Positions 34,129-45,600 of a stretch of DNA of 64,000 nucleotides are shown one piece after another. Position 1 is the stretch's first letter, and every line of letters begins with the position of its first letter. The translations under genes and the position numbers were made by a program. Under the pieces are notes generated by a model. It was not told the origin of the DNA. It did not search any database and saw only the letters and a program-made list of their open reading frames with translations. Where the stretch lies: NCBI GenBank assembly GCA_933228895.1, contig OW121855.1, positions 31,820,698 through 31,884,697 of the forward strand. Direction: 5' to 3'. The stretch comes from Platycnemis pennipes. Its lineage: Eukaryota; Arthropoda; Insecta; Odonata; Platycnemididae.

Positions 34129-34720
34129 GGAAAGGTGAAAGAGTTCTGTTACCTTGGAAGCCGAGTAACCAACGACGGACGAAGCAAGAAAGAAATAGTC
34201 AGCAGAATAGCCAAGGCAAAGGGGGCATTCTATCAAAAGAAGAATCTGCTTAACACTGGAAATTCAAGCGTAGAAGTCAGGAAACAATTCATAAGAACGT
34301 ACATCTGGAGCGTGTTTCTCTATGGCAGCGAGGAATGGGCAATTACAGCAGCGGAAAAGAAAAGGGTGGAAGCATTCGAAATGCGGTGCTACAGAATAAT
34401 GATGAAGATTAAATGTATCGACCGAGTAAGTAACGAGGAAATCCTAAGAAGAGTGGGAGGAAAGAGAAATCTTCTGAATACATTGAGAAGAAGACGGAAC
34501 AAGTTAATCTGCCACATCATGAGACATGATGACCTGCTAAATACAATCGTCGAGGGACAAGTGGACGGGAAGAATGGCAAAGGAAGGTCTAGTGCGAGAA
34601 ATATGGAACAAGCGATGAAGCATGTGAAGGGGAATAAATACGTAAATATGAAGAGATTAGCCGATAGAAGAGAGAGAGAGCTGCGTCAAAGCAATCTGAG
34701 GATTGATGACCAATGATGAT
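34129..34720 (+). pseudogene. RTE C-terminal region after the reverse transcriptase
   Basis: Open for 193 codons: KEFCYLGSRVTNDGRSKKEI, RIAKAKGAFYQKKNLLNTG, RKQFIRTYIWSVFLYGSEEW, EAFEMRCYRIMMKIKCIDRV, NEEILRRVGGKRNLLNTLRR and LADRRERELRQSNLR. This YLGS..T.DGR...EI..RI..AK.AF pattern is diagnostic of RTE-group and related arthropod LINEs. It is a long intact stretch although the upstream reading is in another frame. The stop lies at the very end of the element. Confidence 0.9.
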
Positions 34721-34726
34721 GTAGTG

Positions 34727-36339
34727 TTTAAAATGGGCATTCATGATTAAGTTTAGCATGCCTCACTGAGTATTGAATTCTGGAAATCAAAAGATAATGT
34801 ACGGTGAATGTGTTTCATAAAGAGTTTGAAATGAAAACAAAGCCATACGGAAAAATCAATATCTCCACGTAATCATACCATTGTAAGTAAATACGGACTT
34901 TATTATTGTCATGATAGTACAGGCCGTATATTGCTTTCAAGAAAATCCAGCTGACCACCAAACTGTCTGTTTTTAACAAAGTATCGTCTGTTTCTCCGGA
35001 CTACATTTTTTAAAACCCACTAGTTCAAAAATCGCAAAAATATCTTAAGCTCGGTAAAAGTGAACTCATAATCTTATTGTAGGAAATAACAATTTTAATC
35101 TCAACAAGATAGAAATCAATAACAGCCTTTCGTCAATTTATTATTAAAATAAAAATTAAACACATATTCGTGGATTTTATTGTTCTATGAAATACATTGA
35201 CTGTTCTCCCGCTGAAATGTTTCAACTAATTTGATAACTAATAGAAATCGCACCTTAGTAATTCTGCGGATTTTAATTTTTTTAGCCATTAAACTCATTA
35301 ACTTCTTTTCTTCACCATGCTACCATAATTAATCTGACCAATCGTTCTCAATAATCATGAACTTAACTGACATTGCATTCCCCAATTAACTACTTACTTT
35401 ATTGATAACATCAGCATAACAACGAAATGACAATTGATAGTTTAACTAAATACGTACTTAACGAGTTCATCTTTAATGATCGATACTATTTCAGTCTATA
35501 TTTTATCGAAAAACAACTCTATGAACTGATATTTACCCTACATATGGATTTTTTATGGAGAATAATATTTTTGTAATTTATATGTATTATATAATTATTG
35601 CTACGGAGAAGACCTTTCCTAGAGTAGAATCAGAAAAAATGTTTTAACGTGGATAAAAATATATGTCTGTAACCTCACGTAAAATTATCCAATTGTAGAC
35701 CTTGGCTAGTTCCTAAACATTTTGTTAATGTTTTTTCGATGTTAAAGGTTACAGAGGAATTTCGAATAACTTATTCATCTTAAAGCATTGGATTCGTGGA
35801 AAAATATCACTTTTGTGACATTATACCAATCCTAATAATTCAGGGAGAAGTAAGAGATGTACCATGGCCATATTTTTCATCGTAGAGTATCGACAAAAAT
35901 TCTAAATGGCTGTTTAGTTATTTATAAGCTTACCATTTTTCATATTCAAACATAATAATCATCAATAAGGACAATATCAATTGAATCTTACTTAATCTAA
36001 TGCTACCTAAGCGAATAACTTGATAGTTACTTACGCACCTTTATAATTTTTAAAACTATTATTCTAACCATAAAACGGCCGCTTTAGAGAATCTTGGAGT
36101 TAGAACAGGCGTTCTACGAGACATTTTTTTATCCTATTATATGTACATTCAATTGCTTCTTCGTACTTTTCACCTGTTTTAAACATTGGCAAGAGATAGC
36201 AGGAACGAAGTCATTCCTTGATTTCTCTGCCTAGCGCATAGGATAAATATTTCTGGTAATATTAATTATTTAGGTCTTATTTTGGAAGCAAGGTTTTTAC
36301 ATATTCCTCGTCACAGGTTTTTACATATTCCTTCTTTCC
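34727..36339. other. Strongly AT-rich DNA, no gene seen
   Basis: No coding, RNA or repeat feature could be supported. Confidence 0.5.
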
Positions 36340-37110
36340 TTCAACCTCCTCCAACTTCCATTCACCTCTAAGAGTACATCTCGATTTCTTCCGAAACCAA
36401 ATCCTCTCAATCCCATGGCAGCCTTTATATTACATCGTTCATACCCCAGTGCATTCCTACCATCCACTTCTTCTGCTCCCATTGATCTTATTCCAGCTCT
36501 CTTCTCCGTTCCTGCTCTACATTTATTCCTCCCCATTCCCTTACATCAAAGATTGATGAGCAATAACGCATTGAAAAAATATTCCGCCCGTGCGGGAAAC
36601 CGTAAAAAAATCCCGGATGGAGTCCCGTAAAAACCGGGACCGCTTGTCATCCAATCTTGCGGAGAGGACTCAGGGAACTTCTTCCCCCCTTCCCAAACCA
36701 TTCTTCCCTTTTGCAATCCCGTCTTGATCTCTTCCGCAGATTCGCTCGACAATAAAACCCACCACCTTTCGTTCCACCGCGGTCCCTTCTACCTCCGACC
36801 CAGCTGCGCCTGCACATACATTATCGCCTCCACGGCTTTCTCTCTCTATCTCTCCTGCAAACGACGCGCTTGTGCAACTTTTACGCCCTCCAAGGGCTCC
36901 TTGAGTAAATTGGACGGCGGGAATGCGATGGAGGTTCCCCTTGCCCCCCAACTCCACCCGCCCACTCCAACCTTATTGTCTCTCGAACGTTTTCGGAATC
37001 CCACCTCCGAAAAAACACTCTGTTAAAGCAAAATTTTTCCGCCTTGATTGAATCCATCCTCCGCGAACTGCTTTCGTTCCCTCTCTCAGAATGACCCGCC
37101 CATTATGCAT
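36340..37110. other. CpG-dense, pyrimidine-rich patch
   Basis: GC-rich island with many overlapping open frames on both strands and no recognisable domain. The plus strand is rich in TCC/CCC. Sharp transitions to AT-rich DNA lie on both sides. Confidence 0.5.
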
Positions 37111-37358
37111 GAAATTGCGCGATTCCGCTACATTCCCGTCCTTTATTTCTGAGTTTTTGGGAGTGCAAGTGGTTTTAACGGAGAGATGTTCGCTTTTATA
37201 CAATAGCGGGAAATGTCTTCCTTCTTCTCTGTACTAGCAACGCCAAGATCTTGCTACATCGTGTGACAAATACCGGTGGAGTTACCACTGAACAGCCATG
37301 ATCATGTAGAAAATATTGTTAGGATAGCGATAGGAAACGAAACCACTAAACGAGATAC

Positions 37359-37640
37359 CACTGATCAGGCACGTAACCCGGGGGGAGGGGGGCTTCTGGT
37401 TCCTCCCCCCTCCCCGTAATTTTTTCCCAATAATTTTGTTGCTCTGATTTTAGCCGTGAAATTAGCAGTGAGAAGAGATAAGTTTGGGCACTGTAAAATT
37501 ATATACCAAGCACTGAAAATTAAGGGAAGAGATTTGTATCATAGTCGGCACTGAATGGGCAAGGCTGTTTTGTTTCAAGTTACACAAGACTACTACGCAC
37601 CCCCCCCCGAAGCAAATTTCTGGCTACCTGCCTGCCACTG
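37359..37640. mobile_element. Possible hAT-like MITE with G-run/C-run subterminal blocks
   Basis: The right end, read on the minus strand, is CAGTGGCAGGCAGGTAGCCA followed by GAAATTTGCTTCGGGGGGGG. The left end reads CACTGATCAGGCACGTAACC followed by CGGGGGGAGGGGGG. The ends are imperfect inverted repeats of the CAGTGGCG..GCC type seen in many hAT-related miniature elements. An 8-bp target duplication was not found, so the call is tentative. Confidence 0.45.
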
Positions 37641-39471
37641 ATGTTATCATATCGTAGTTTACAACCACCCAAACATTTCATATCCCTCAATTTAGCTTGA
37701 TTTTGATCAAATCTGAAATATTCTTAATATAGATGAAAGGCTTAGTGCTTTCCGGGTGTATACAATTGAAGAATAGCTTCCAGGTTGACAACAGGGTCAA
37801 TAGATCTATTACTGCCAATGTTTCGATGTCCAACTCGATCCTCATAATTAGGGCTGCTGATGATCGAGTGACATTTGGCTGTTGTATAAACATTCACACA
37901 ACATAAATACCATAACTAATAGGTACCCAATCTACTACTATAGTAAAATAACTATGGTACGTAACAATCGGACCATAATATTTATATAACGGCCAAATCT
38001 CAAAGTGCTTTCCTAATTTATAAGATTTTTATTCAAATCTTAGATGAACCCGTTTCTAAGCGGCGCTCCATAAGAAACTTCCTTTGGAATTTCACAGGAG
38101 AGATGAATTAACTTCAGCCAACCATAATTGGACGAAAATGAGCGTAATTGAAATAACGCTAGGAGAATAATTGCCTTGGTTTACTAGGATTTTACCAAGA
38201 AATGAGGGCTGAAGACGATATAGAGCAGACGATATTGAGCAGGGATTTAAAGAGAAGGTGAATAAACAGCTGGAAATGAAGCGTGGGTTTATGTGGATCT
38301 GAGTCCAGGTTGGACTCTAGAAAAATGTTGATCTTAAATTAAAGTTCTGATAATCAGTGGTAAGGAGGGGAATGGAGAAAGTGCGATGGGTTGAACTGTG
38401 CACAAATGAATAGATGCTGATCATGCTTGGGGAGGAAAGAAATTTTCATTCAGAAATCATGATTGAAATGAGGTAGACATGGAGCCGAAATGTAAAAGAA
38501 CTATAATTCTGAGTAGGGTAACTCCATCAAAACTCACACGAACAGGACAATATCCTCATACCACTAGAAAAGCATTCTAACCCGTGGAATACTATCAGAC
38601 AACAAGAACGAATGCAAACGTTTTGAGAGTTGAGATAATGATGATGAAACTTTAACTCTAGTAGCCTTTGAGTATGTACATTGATGTGCGTAAATATTTA
38701 TATAATTTTATACAATTCCAGTCAAAGATTTTGCTCACATTTGTAAGACGTTTTGTTTTGAAAATCCGGAAGGACATCCTCTTATATCGTCTTAAATTTT
38801 CGCAACTAAGGAAACTGACCTACGAAAATACTCTCAATAAAAAATGCTTAATTAATAAAGTAGATGTACACTAATCGTTAATAATTTCCACGAAGCTTTC
38901 TCGCAGCCAATATTTTGATAAAGAACACAGGAAGATGCAAATCATACATAAGCCTGCTACTGTTAATTAATATGCTTGTTCTCTTCAACATTGGCTGTAT
39001 GACGCTTCCCGAAACTTCTTAATAATACTGGCGTAAATTATTCCCCTAAAAGGGATATTTCTTAAACCTGAGAAACCAATTACTCTATTCTTTAATTGAC
39101 TACATAACAATGAAAATATTCTAGCATCGATACAACATAATCTAACAGGATATTACATGTAAAATTGAGCGAAGAGATTCTATTTATAATGACAAGCTAA
39201 CAGAGGACCATCCCAATTCTAACACAAATTGAAGTGGCTGGAGCCTGTTCGTGATTACCCAAAGCAATTTTGCTCTCTGACATGTTCTAAAGCCTAAGAA
39301 ACCCTCACAGTAACAATCCTCACTCTCAAAGTGGACGGTAATTCTTGCTGAGGGTTTCAAAAATAAATTTTGACAAATAAAATGCATGAAATAAAATAAG
39401 TCTAAAAAGGATAAAGTAAGTGTGCGATTAAGGAGAGAGTAAGTACGCGTTTCTAAGTTATTGAAAATTAG
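37641..39471. other. AT-rich DNA, no gene seen
   Basis: No coding, RNA or repeat feature could be supported. Confidence 0.5.
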
Positions 39472-40340
39472 TCATCATTATCATCGGTCAACAATGCTAG
39501 GATTGGTTTGACGCAGCCCTTCACTCAATTCACCTATCTGCCAGCCTCTTCATATTGGCGTAGCTCCTCTCTTTTACATCCTTCACAACTTGCTCCATAC
39601 CTCATACGAGGCCTGCCTTTTCCTTTCTTCCCATTCACTTTTCCCTCGACGAGTGTCTTCATCGGGCCATCGTGTCTTAAGATGTGCATCCATTAAGTTG
39701 TCCTGTCGTCTTTTTAAGTTTTCAGTAGACATCTCTTCTCTCCCACTCTTCTTCGCTTGTCACACGATCGATCCATTTTATCTTCATCATTCTTCGGTAG
39801 CACCACATTTCGAATACTTCCAGCCTGGACTTCTCTGCTGCAGTTACTGTCCATGATTCGCTGCCATATAGTAGAATGCTCCATATGTATGTTCCAATGA
39901 AATGTTTCTTCACTTCCGCGCGTGTATTTGCAGCTGTAAGCAGAATCGTCTTCTGGTAAAATGCCCTTTTTGCTTGGGCAATTCTACTGGCAATTTCTCT
40001 TTTACTTCGTCCATCACTGGTTACTCGACTTCCCTGGTAACAGAAATCGTCCACCGCCTCAATTTTTTTCTTTTCCTAATGTAACATTGGTCCCGAATTT
40101 CTTTCCCCTCTGGCATATCAATACCTTAGTTTTATTTTTATTGATCTTCAGATGAAATCTGGTCATTGTTCTTTCCATATTTCCTAATATCTTCTTTAAA
40201 TCTCCTTTTGTTTCTGCCGTGTCTATGTCATCGGCGAATCGTAGCATGCTGATTTTCTCCCGTGGATATTCAATCCTGGGGACTTTTCTTTGGCTTCTTG
40301 GATGGCTATCTCTATGTAAACATTGAATATAACGGGAGAC
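39472..40340 (-). mobile_element. RTE-type LINE, 3' half, with intact FADD motif
   Basis: The minus strand encodes, from the left truncation onward, NVYIEIAIQEAKE, then KISMLRFADDIDTAETKGDL (reverse transcriptase motif C with FADD preserved) and KINKNKTKVLICQ. After a frameshift it continues with DDFCYQGSRVTSDGRSKREI, AQAKRAFYQKTILLTAAN, TYIWSILLYGSESWTVTAAE and YRRMMKIKWIDRVTSEE. The 3' end on the plus strand is TCATCATTATCATCGGTCAA. The copy is 5'-truncated and frameshifted but less decayed at the active site than the copy at 31.3-34.7 kb. Confidence 0.88.
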
Positions 40341-40789
40341 GAAAATTAGTCGTCTGTGAAAAATACTTTTTTTTACTAAAGAACATGTGCCTTTCTTCAT
40401 TCATTTTAGATGGTTATGATCAGTCGGATAACAAAGAAGCGTTATTTGTTTTAAGTTTGACGAAACTGAAAATTAGAAAAAAGGTGTTAAGCTATCAATT
40501 CCATCCTTATTGATTCTATTTTCGTGGGGAGAACAAGTGACTTTCATAAGTTACTAATGATGAGAATTGAAAATGTAAATGGTGGTTCTTTGGTCTTTCC
40601 GAATCAGGATATGACCCGAGGTTTTTGGCTGAATTCTAAATGTACGGTACTTTCCTGGCACATAAATAATTGTCCGTGTCTTTAAAACGAAAAATAAAGC
40701 GGGCATACAAAAAACTCGACGACTTAAGGGTTGTTGCACCGCGTAGGAGAAGCTGGAAGGGCGATATTTTATGCGATGGCGGAATTGCC
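40341..40789. other. AT-rich DNA, no gene seen
   Basis: No feature could be supported. Confidence 0.45.
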
Positions 40790-41300
40790 AATTCAACACT
40801 TCCACCCATCTCAGGGAGAACTCCCCATAAAAGCTGAAGCATTTAAGGTGTGGTCAACTCTGTCTGCACACCGACGGCTGAGGCCTGGCAGGGCTGACCG
40901 CAAGGGAAAAATTTCTTCCGTCTGCTGTTTTTTTCCCCTACTTTCGGTTTCGCACTCACCGGGTGTGGCAGAAAGCCTCGCCTCACCCCTTTTTGCCCAG
41001 AGTGGGAGGAGTTTTATCATCCTCCTATTTCCACACCCACCCCTTCATATTTTATGCCCGCCTTCTTCCCTCTGCGACGCTGGCGAAGGGGGGGGGGAGG
41101 CAGAAAAAGAGAAGGAGGAGTGCCCCGGATGCGAAGGGCGGAAAAAAGCCATTTGGGCGCAGCGGGTTGGGAGGTGTGACTCTCGTGGTCGGCATTGCGG
41201 TCAACGTCAAGGGAGTAGGCAGATGGGCGTCAGGTAGTCCACTCCCGTACCTTTTTTCAAGGCGCAAGAGAGCCCACGGATCTTTATGCGTGATCGTCTG
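40790..41300. other. CpG-dense, GC-rich patch
   Basis: GC-rich island with a run of G (41088-41097) and overlapping frames of up to 168 codons on both strands. The compositional openness of both strands and the absence of any known domain argue against coding. Confidence 0.5.
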
Positions 41301-41489
41301 ACCCATCACCTTTAGATGATCATCGGCTCCTCCAAACGGGGTACGTGTACACGTGACGCAAAAATGACTTGATTCCGCCTACCTATATGTCTAAAACTGC
41401 AGTTAGCTTGTGCTGATAGAGGGAGGCAATATGCAACTAAGGTAATCAGCAATACAGCAGAGGCTTGGCTATTTGGCCTCCAGCTATCT

Positions 41490-42262
41490 ATCGCTCCGTA
41501 ATATCCAAGGTGCTCCAATTAACCGTGATCTCACGTGATGACACGATAGCGATATTTAGGTATTTCGGTGTAACTATCACTAAAGACTTATCGTGGAGAA
41601 GACACATCCGGGAAATATGCGGCCTAGCGAAAAGAAAGCTAGGATTTATAAAAAGAGTACTTGGGAAATGTGATTTACTTTTCACTAGTTAGGCCCCACC
41701 TTGAGTATGGAGCCAGTGTATGTAATCCTAATGAATTAGGTTTGATTAGAGAACTAGACAGTGTACAGCGTAGAGCAGCTAGGTTCGTCAAAAGGCGTTA
41801 CGATAGGTTGAGTAGTGTATCAGAATTAATACAATAATTAGGGTGGGAATCATTATCAGAGCGTAGGTTAAAGTACAGATTAAATCTATCAGAGAAATTT
41901 AAATCGAATAGCTTTACTGAAGATGTTAGCCATATATTTAAAAAAAAACAGCGTAATATGCTAGATTTGACCAGATAAATAAGATTAGAGAGATAGACTG
42001 TCGTACCGATAGATTCGAAATGGCATTTGTCCCCCGTACAGAACAGAATAGGCAGCATAGAAGAGGGATAGATAGGTTAAATATTTTAGAGTAGTCTGTA
42101 GTGCACGATGCATGTATTTACTCCTTAAATACTATAGATACTAACAATCTAGTTGCATGAGACCCTATAGTTGCTTGTTTGCATGTTAGTGGTGCATGCC
42201 TGGTGATCTTCACCCCCTGCCACACACCCTCGCGGTGGCTTGCAGGGTATCGTGTAGATATA
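41490..42262 (+). mobile_element. CR1/Jockey-like LINE, subfamily A, 3' end with RT C-terminal remnant
   Basis: The plus strand reads FRYFGVTITKDLSWRRHIRE, GLAKRKLGFIKRVLGKCD, LVRPHLEYGASVCNPNELGL, IRELDSVQRRAARFVKRRYD and LGWESLSERRLKYRLNLSEK. YLGVTI..DLSW..HI, LVRP.LEYG and LE.VQRRAARF are the standard motifs of the thumb and C-terminal region in CR1/Jockey-type reverse transcriptases. Stops and a short deletion (between KCDLLF and LVRP) break it. The 3' untranslated region (42090-42230) ends with CCCCCTGCCACACACCCTCG and GCAGGGTATCGTGTAGATAT. It is the most informative subfamily A copy in the window. Confidence 0.85.
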
Positions 42263-43329
42263 GATATAGCGAAAAATAAAGAAAAAGGAAAGATAAGAGA
42301 AGTGTATTTAGAATAGTTTTAACTTCCAGAGAAGATTTTAAGCATATGTAAGCATATAAGCATGCATAGAACCAACCTAAGGCAAAATCATTAAGAATCA
42401 ATAGAAAAACTGTGTTCAACCGATTCAGTAAAATCGTCTCATAGATATTGAACGAGTTAAAGAATTTTACATCATGCTAAATAACCAGCGGCACATATCT
42501 GCAATAGAACCACAAGAACTGAAATAATTATCACGAGGTAATCTTAACGCAACGTTAGAGGAAGGATTAATTGGGTTAGCCAGATATTTATTTATAACAG
42601 AGGAATGGATAAAATCTTACAAGAGAAAGGATGACAACCATAAAAATTTTTCTAAATACGGAGCAAGGTGTGGCAAAGAGACAGCATCCAGAAAATAGGG
42701 AGGATCACGAGGGACACGAGAGATGGAAAGACATGGGAGACTTCGTGAGTGCAGATGAGATGAAAAAAGTTCCATGGACGGAAAGAAGACAACATGTTGC
42801 TGCAACGGAGAACCAGAAGGTAAGTCTTTCGGGGAATTAAAGAAAGAGAGGAGTGATGTAACTGGTGCTGGTGAAACTGAAGTACTGAAGACCACATTTC
42901 AAGATGGATTGAAAGGTAAGCAAGCAAGATGAAGTAAAATAAAATTCGCATTGGATCGGAAATAAGATGTTACTTGAAGAGATGAATACCATGGGGAAGG
43001 AGTCATTCGAAGAAAGGAACGCAAAAAATATTCTCCACCAGAATCTACTCGAGTCGTTGTAGAAGTCACAACAATATGCGTAACACGGATTAAAATCCTG
43101 AAAGCTAATGCGAATTTCAAAAAACCTTTATTCTTTACTCTTGGTAAAGAGTGAAGTGAATCGTTTCACTAAGGGAATTTGAATGCATAGCTAACCGGAC
43201 AAGCTAAGAGGGTGCATAGCTAACAGGGCGCATAGCTAACAGGGCGCGCCAATCACGACACCTATGACACCTGCCCAAAGCACAGCTAATGTCGGGCCAA
43301 GGACCCGGATAACAAAGTGACCCCCAACT
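42263..43329. other. No gene confidently seen; possible exon remnant and short tandem repeat
   Basis: A 65-codon frame (42631-42831) is followed by a strong 5' splice consensus, CAGAAG/GTAAGTC, but lacks a recognised domain or a convincing acceptor. Around 43183-43245 a GCATAGCTAAC-containing unit of ~17 bp is repeated about three times. Confidence 0.35.
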
Positions 43330-43800
43330 CCTTGCAGGGACCCCTCCGAGGGTGGAATGCAAAATGCTCCCTCACAGGTGGCCACACGACTGACCGCGCC
43401 GCAAACAACAGGATTGAGGCATCACGGGAAGGGAGGGGAGAAGAAGATTGAGGGCGCTATTAACCTTGAAAAGGTTAAAAAATACAAATGGATATCGAAA
43501 AGCGAGAATCCATTTCGGCGACGCCCCGTTCCGGGCTCATATATATTTTAGTTCGGCGTTTGGATGGACTTGTACGAGCGGATCGAATGTGACTTAAAGA
43601 TTCAGAAAGGGGAGAGTTTGGGGGCGGGTGGGGGTGAGGGAGAAGCCGGAAGGGGTTGGGGTCAGAGGCTGGACCGGCCACCTGCGCTCGCGGTGCAATC
43701 AGAGGCGAAGGACTTGGCGCGTGCAGACGAGCAAGGCGACGAGGAAAACATTCGAAAGCGACGTCGCGTCCCAGCAGATCTACTCGTGCACAGCAACTGC
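43330..43800. other. CpG-dense, GC-rich patch
   Basis: GC-rich island with open frames on both strands and no recognised domain. It ends abruptly at AT-rich DNA carrying CTTATCTACTTATTAGGTG-type short repeats (43905-44010). Confidence 0.5.
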
Positions 43801-43888
43801 GAGTTGACTCTAGGCTACGCGGCACGATTCTTCATGGTATCCACCAGGCACGAAATGCGTCATACCCAACGGTAATACCTCGCATTGC

Positions 43889-44080
43889 ATGTGAAGATAC
43901 TCTACTTATCTACTTATTAGGTGATATTCCTTATTAGGTGTGTAGTTATTAGGAGTATGTTTTAGTTATGATTAGTATTAGGAGTCTGCTTATCTACCTA
44001 TTAGGTGACAGTAATCTACTGAAGAGCTAAAGATGATATTCATTTAATTCTAGATATTTGAGAACAAGAAAAAAAGGCAA
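43889..44080 (+). repeat. Direct duplication, copy 1
   Basis: ATGTGAAGATACTCTACTTA and ATTCATTTAATTCTAGATAT..TTGAGAACAAGAAAAAA recur in the same order, with less spacing, at 44486-44562. The intervening part contains ATTAGGTG/ATTAGGAG short repeats. Confidence 0.6.
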
Positions 44081-44384
44081 TGTTGCAACAATAATAAGAA
44101 GAAGAAATTTATTACTACACATTTCTTAAATGTACAACTTTAGTAACTAGAATGAAGGACCTTTAGGTAGCTTCAATGGTTAAACACCAGTGTAGAAGCT
44201 ACCTTCCTTGAATTTAATGAAATGTTAGTCACACCAAAATATCAATTTTAAGTACATTATAAATATATATCATTAATTATGACACGTGGCAAAAACATAT
44301 CATGTGAAGAAATGTAGATACAAGAAGAGATAAATAAGAGCATACCAAGATTTTTTTTATTGCATAAAAATGCAATAGTAACTA

Positions 44385-44430
44385 TATATAACTATATATA
44401 CATATATATTTTCACACACACACATTAAAA
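44385..44430. repeat. TATA / CA microsatellite
   Basis: AACTATATATAACTATATAT, then ACATATATATTTTC and ACACACACAC. Confidence 0.8.
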
Positions 44431-44485
44431 AGAACATTTATATCATGATGGGATACCAACCAATCTTTAGCCGTAATCGTGTGTA

Positions 44486-44562
44486 ATGTGAAGATACTCT
44501 ACTTATAAGGTGTTATTCATTTAATTCTAGATATTTGAGAATAAGAAAAAAGCCATGCTGTA
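44486..44562 (+). repeat. Direct duplication, copy 2 (shorter)
   Basis: Same order of blocks as 43889-44080 (ATGTGAAGATACTCTACTTA; ATTCATTTAATTCTAGATAT) without the ATTAGG repeats between. Confidence 0.6.
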
Positions 44563-44589
44563 GTAACTAACATAGTAGTTTTCATTTAA

Positions 44590-44695
44590 GATTTTCAGTG
44601 TTTTTCCATTTCAAGCTTGTTCTGATTTTCGGCAAGACTTTTTTAATTTAATTAAGAGTGAGCTTTTGCCACGTCCAGCTTCGCCGGGCAAAAAT
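44590..44695. repeat. Dispersed repeat, copy 2
   Basis: Matches 22930-23035 in the same orientation, as described there. Confidence 0.5.
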
Positions 44696-45071
44696 TGAAC
44701 GTCTTGATATATACTTAATGCATAATAAATTTCTTAGCATACTAAGGCATTACGTTTTGCCTGACGACGCTGGCAGAAGGAAATTATTTTATTATTAAGG
44801 GATTAATTAAATTTATATCAGTGTTATCGAAAAGCAGAACAACCTCGAAACTAACGTAGCATTTGATCTCATTGTTTAAATGGTAATGGTTCACTCCTTG
44901 AAACAATCCATTGTAGAGGTAGTTTACAAGCTATTATGCTCATGATCCGGCTGACAAATTTTTGGCGTGTATTAAAATAACCTGCACTAAGACCCAGTAA
45001 TAACCCGTAATACTATATACTAAGGTAACGATATGGCTTTGTAAATTTGCTATAAGATGTACAAAATTACC

Positions 45072-45079
45072 GTTTATAC
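45072..45079 (+). repeat. Left 8-bp target-site duplication of hAT-like element
   Basis: GTTTATAC, repeated exactly at 47132-47139. Confidence 0.85.
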
Positions 45080-45083
45080 TAGT

Positions 45084-45470
45084 GATGGCCGGATCGGATC
45101 CGTCGGATCCAAAGATCCGCGGATCTTTCATTTTTCTCGGTTCCGGATTCGGATCCAAAGACACGGTATAAAAACGGATCCGGATCCTATATTTTAAATT
45201 TTCGCGGCTTAGCGATCGAAGCGCCCCGTGAATGGAATGTAGGTGCGGTAGATATTGACAAGAAGAGGATGTGTAACTCAGGTCACGAAATTAGATGAAA
45301 ATGTTCCCGTGCAACTAGATGCAAAATAAAGAAATATGACTTTTTTCCCCATTAGCCCGGTATCGCGAGAAAAAAATACGTAGGATGTCGCGCGGGTAGC
45401 CTACATTCGCCGGGATCAGGCGGACAACTAGAGCCAGTGTACTGTGCGAAGTTCGATCCCTATCGCAGTT
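45084..45470 (+). repeat. Internal direct repeat of hAT-like element, unit 1
   Basis: Parallel to 45601-46000: GGCTTAGCGATCGA, CCCCGTGAATGGAATGTAGG, GAGGATGTGTAACTC, GACTTTTTTCCCCAT, TGTCGCGCGGGTAGCCTACA and GTTCGATCCCTATCGC, in the same order with ~75-80% identity by eye. Confidence 0.75.
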
Positions 45471-45600
45471 AATTTTTTTCTTTCAGTCATTGCATCGAAA
45501 ATGTTATCATATTCACTTTCAAACCATTAAATCTGAATACTCACTTTATTATACTTTTGTTGTTTAAATTAGATTTACAAATGTACCATTGATAAATTAA

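Larger units (their letters stand above)
31330..34726 (+). mobile_element. RTE-type non-LTR retrotransposon, near full length, dead
   Basis: About 3.4 kb, the size usual for the RTE group. A 5' untranslated part (31330-31890) includes TAAAGTCCCCCATTC and CGGGCGGGAACTACCCGAG. It is followed by an apurinic-type endonuclease, a linker, a reverse transcriptase and a long C-terminal region. The 3' end is GATTGATGACCAATGATGATG, the short-repeat terminus typical of RTE. The coding region is split over all three frames by stops, frameshifts, a ~50-nt deletion and a ~40-nt GATCGGA-rich insertion at 33257-33300. Other pieces of the same or a close family lie at 8721, 16535, 17815, 25046, 39472 and 55728. 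The left boundary is approximate. Confidence 0.9.

Noticed and set aside
40731..41237. 168-codon plus-strand open frame
   Set aside because: Same compositional explanation. Three overlapping frames on both strands are open at the same place.
44160..44206. 10-bp hairpin AGGTAGCTTC / GAAGCTACCT
   Set aside because: A perfect but short inverted repeat with a 20-bp loop. Expected occasionally by chance and without supporting context.
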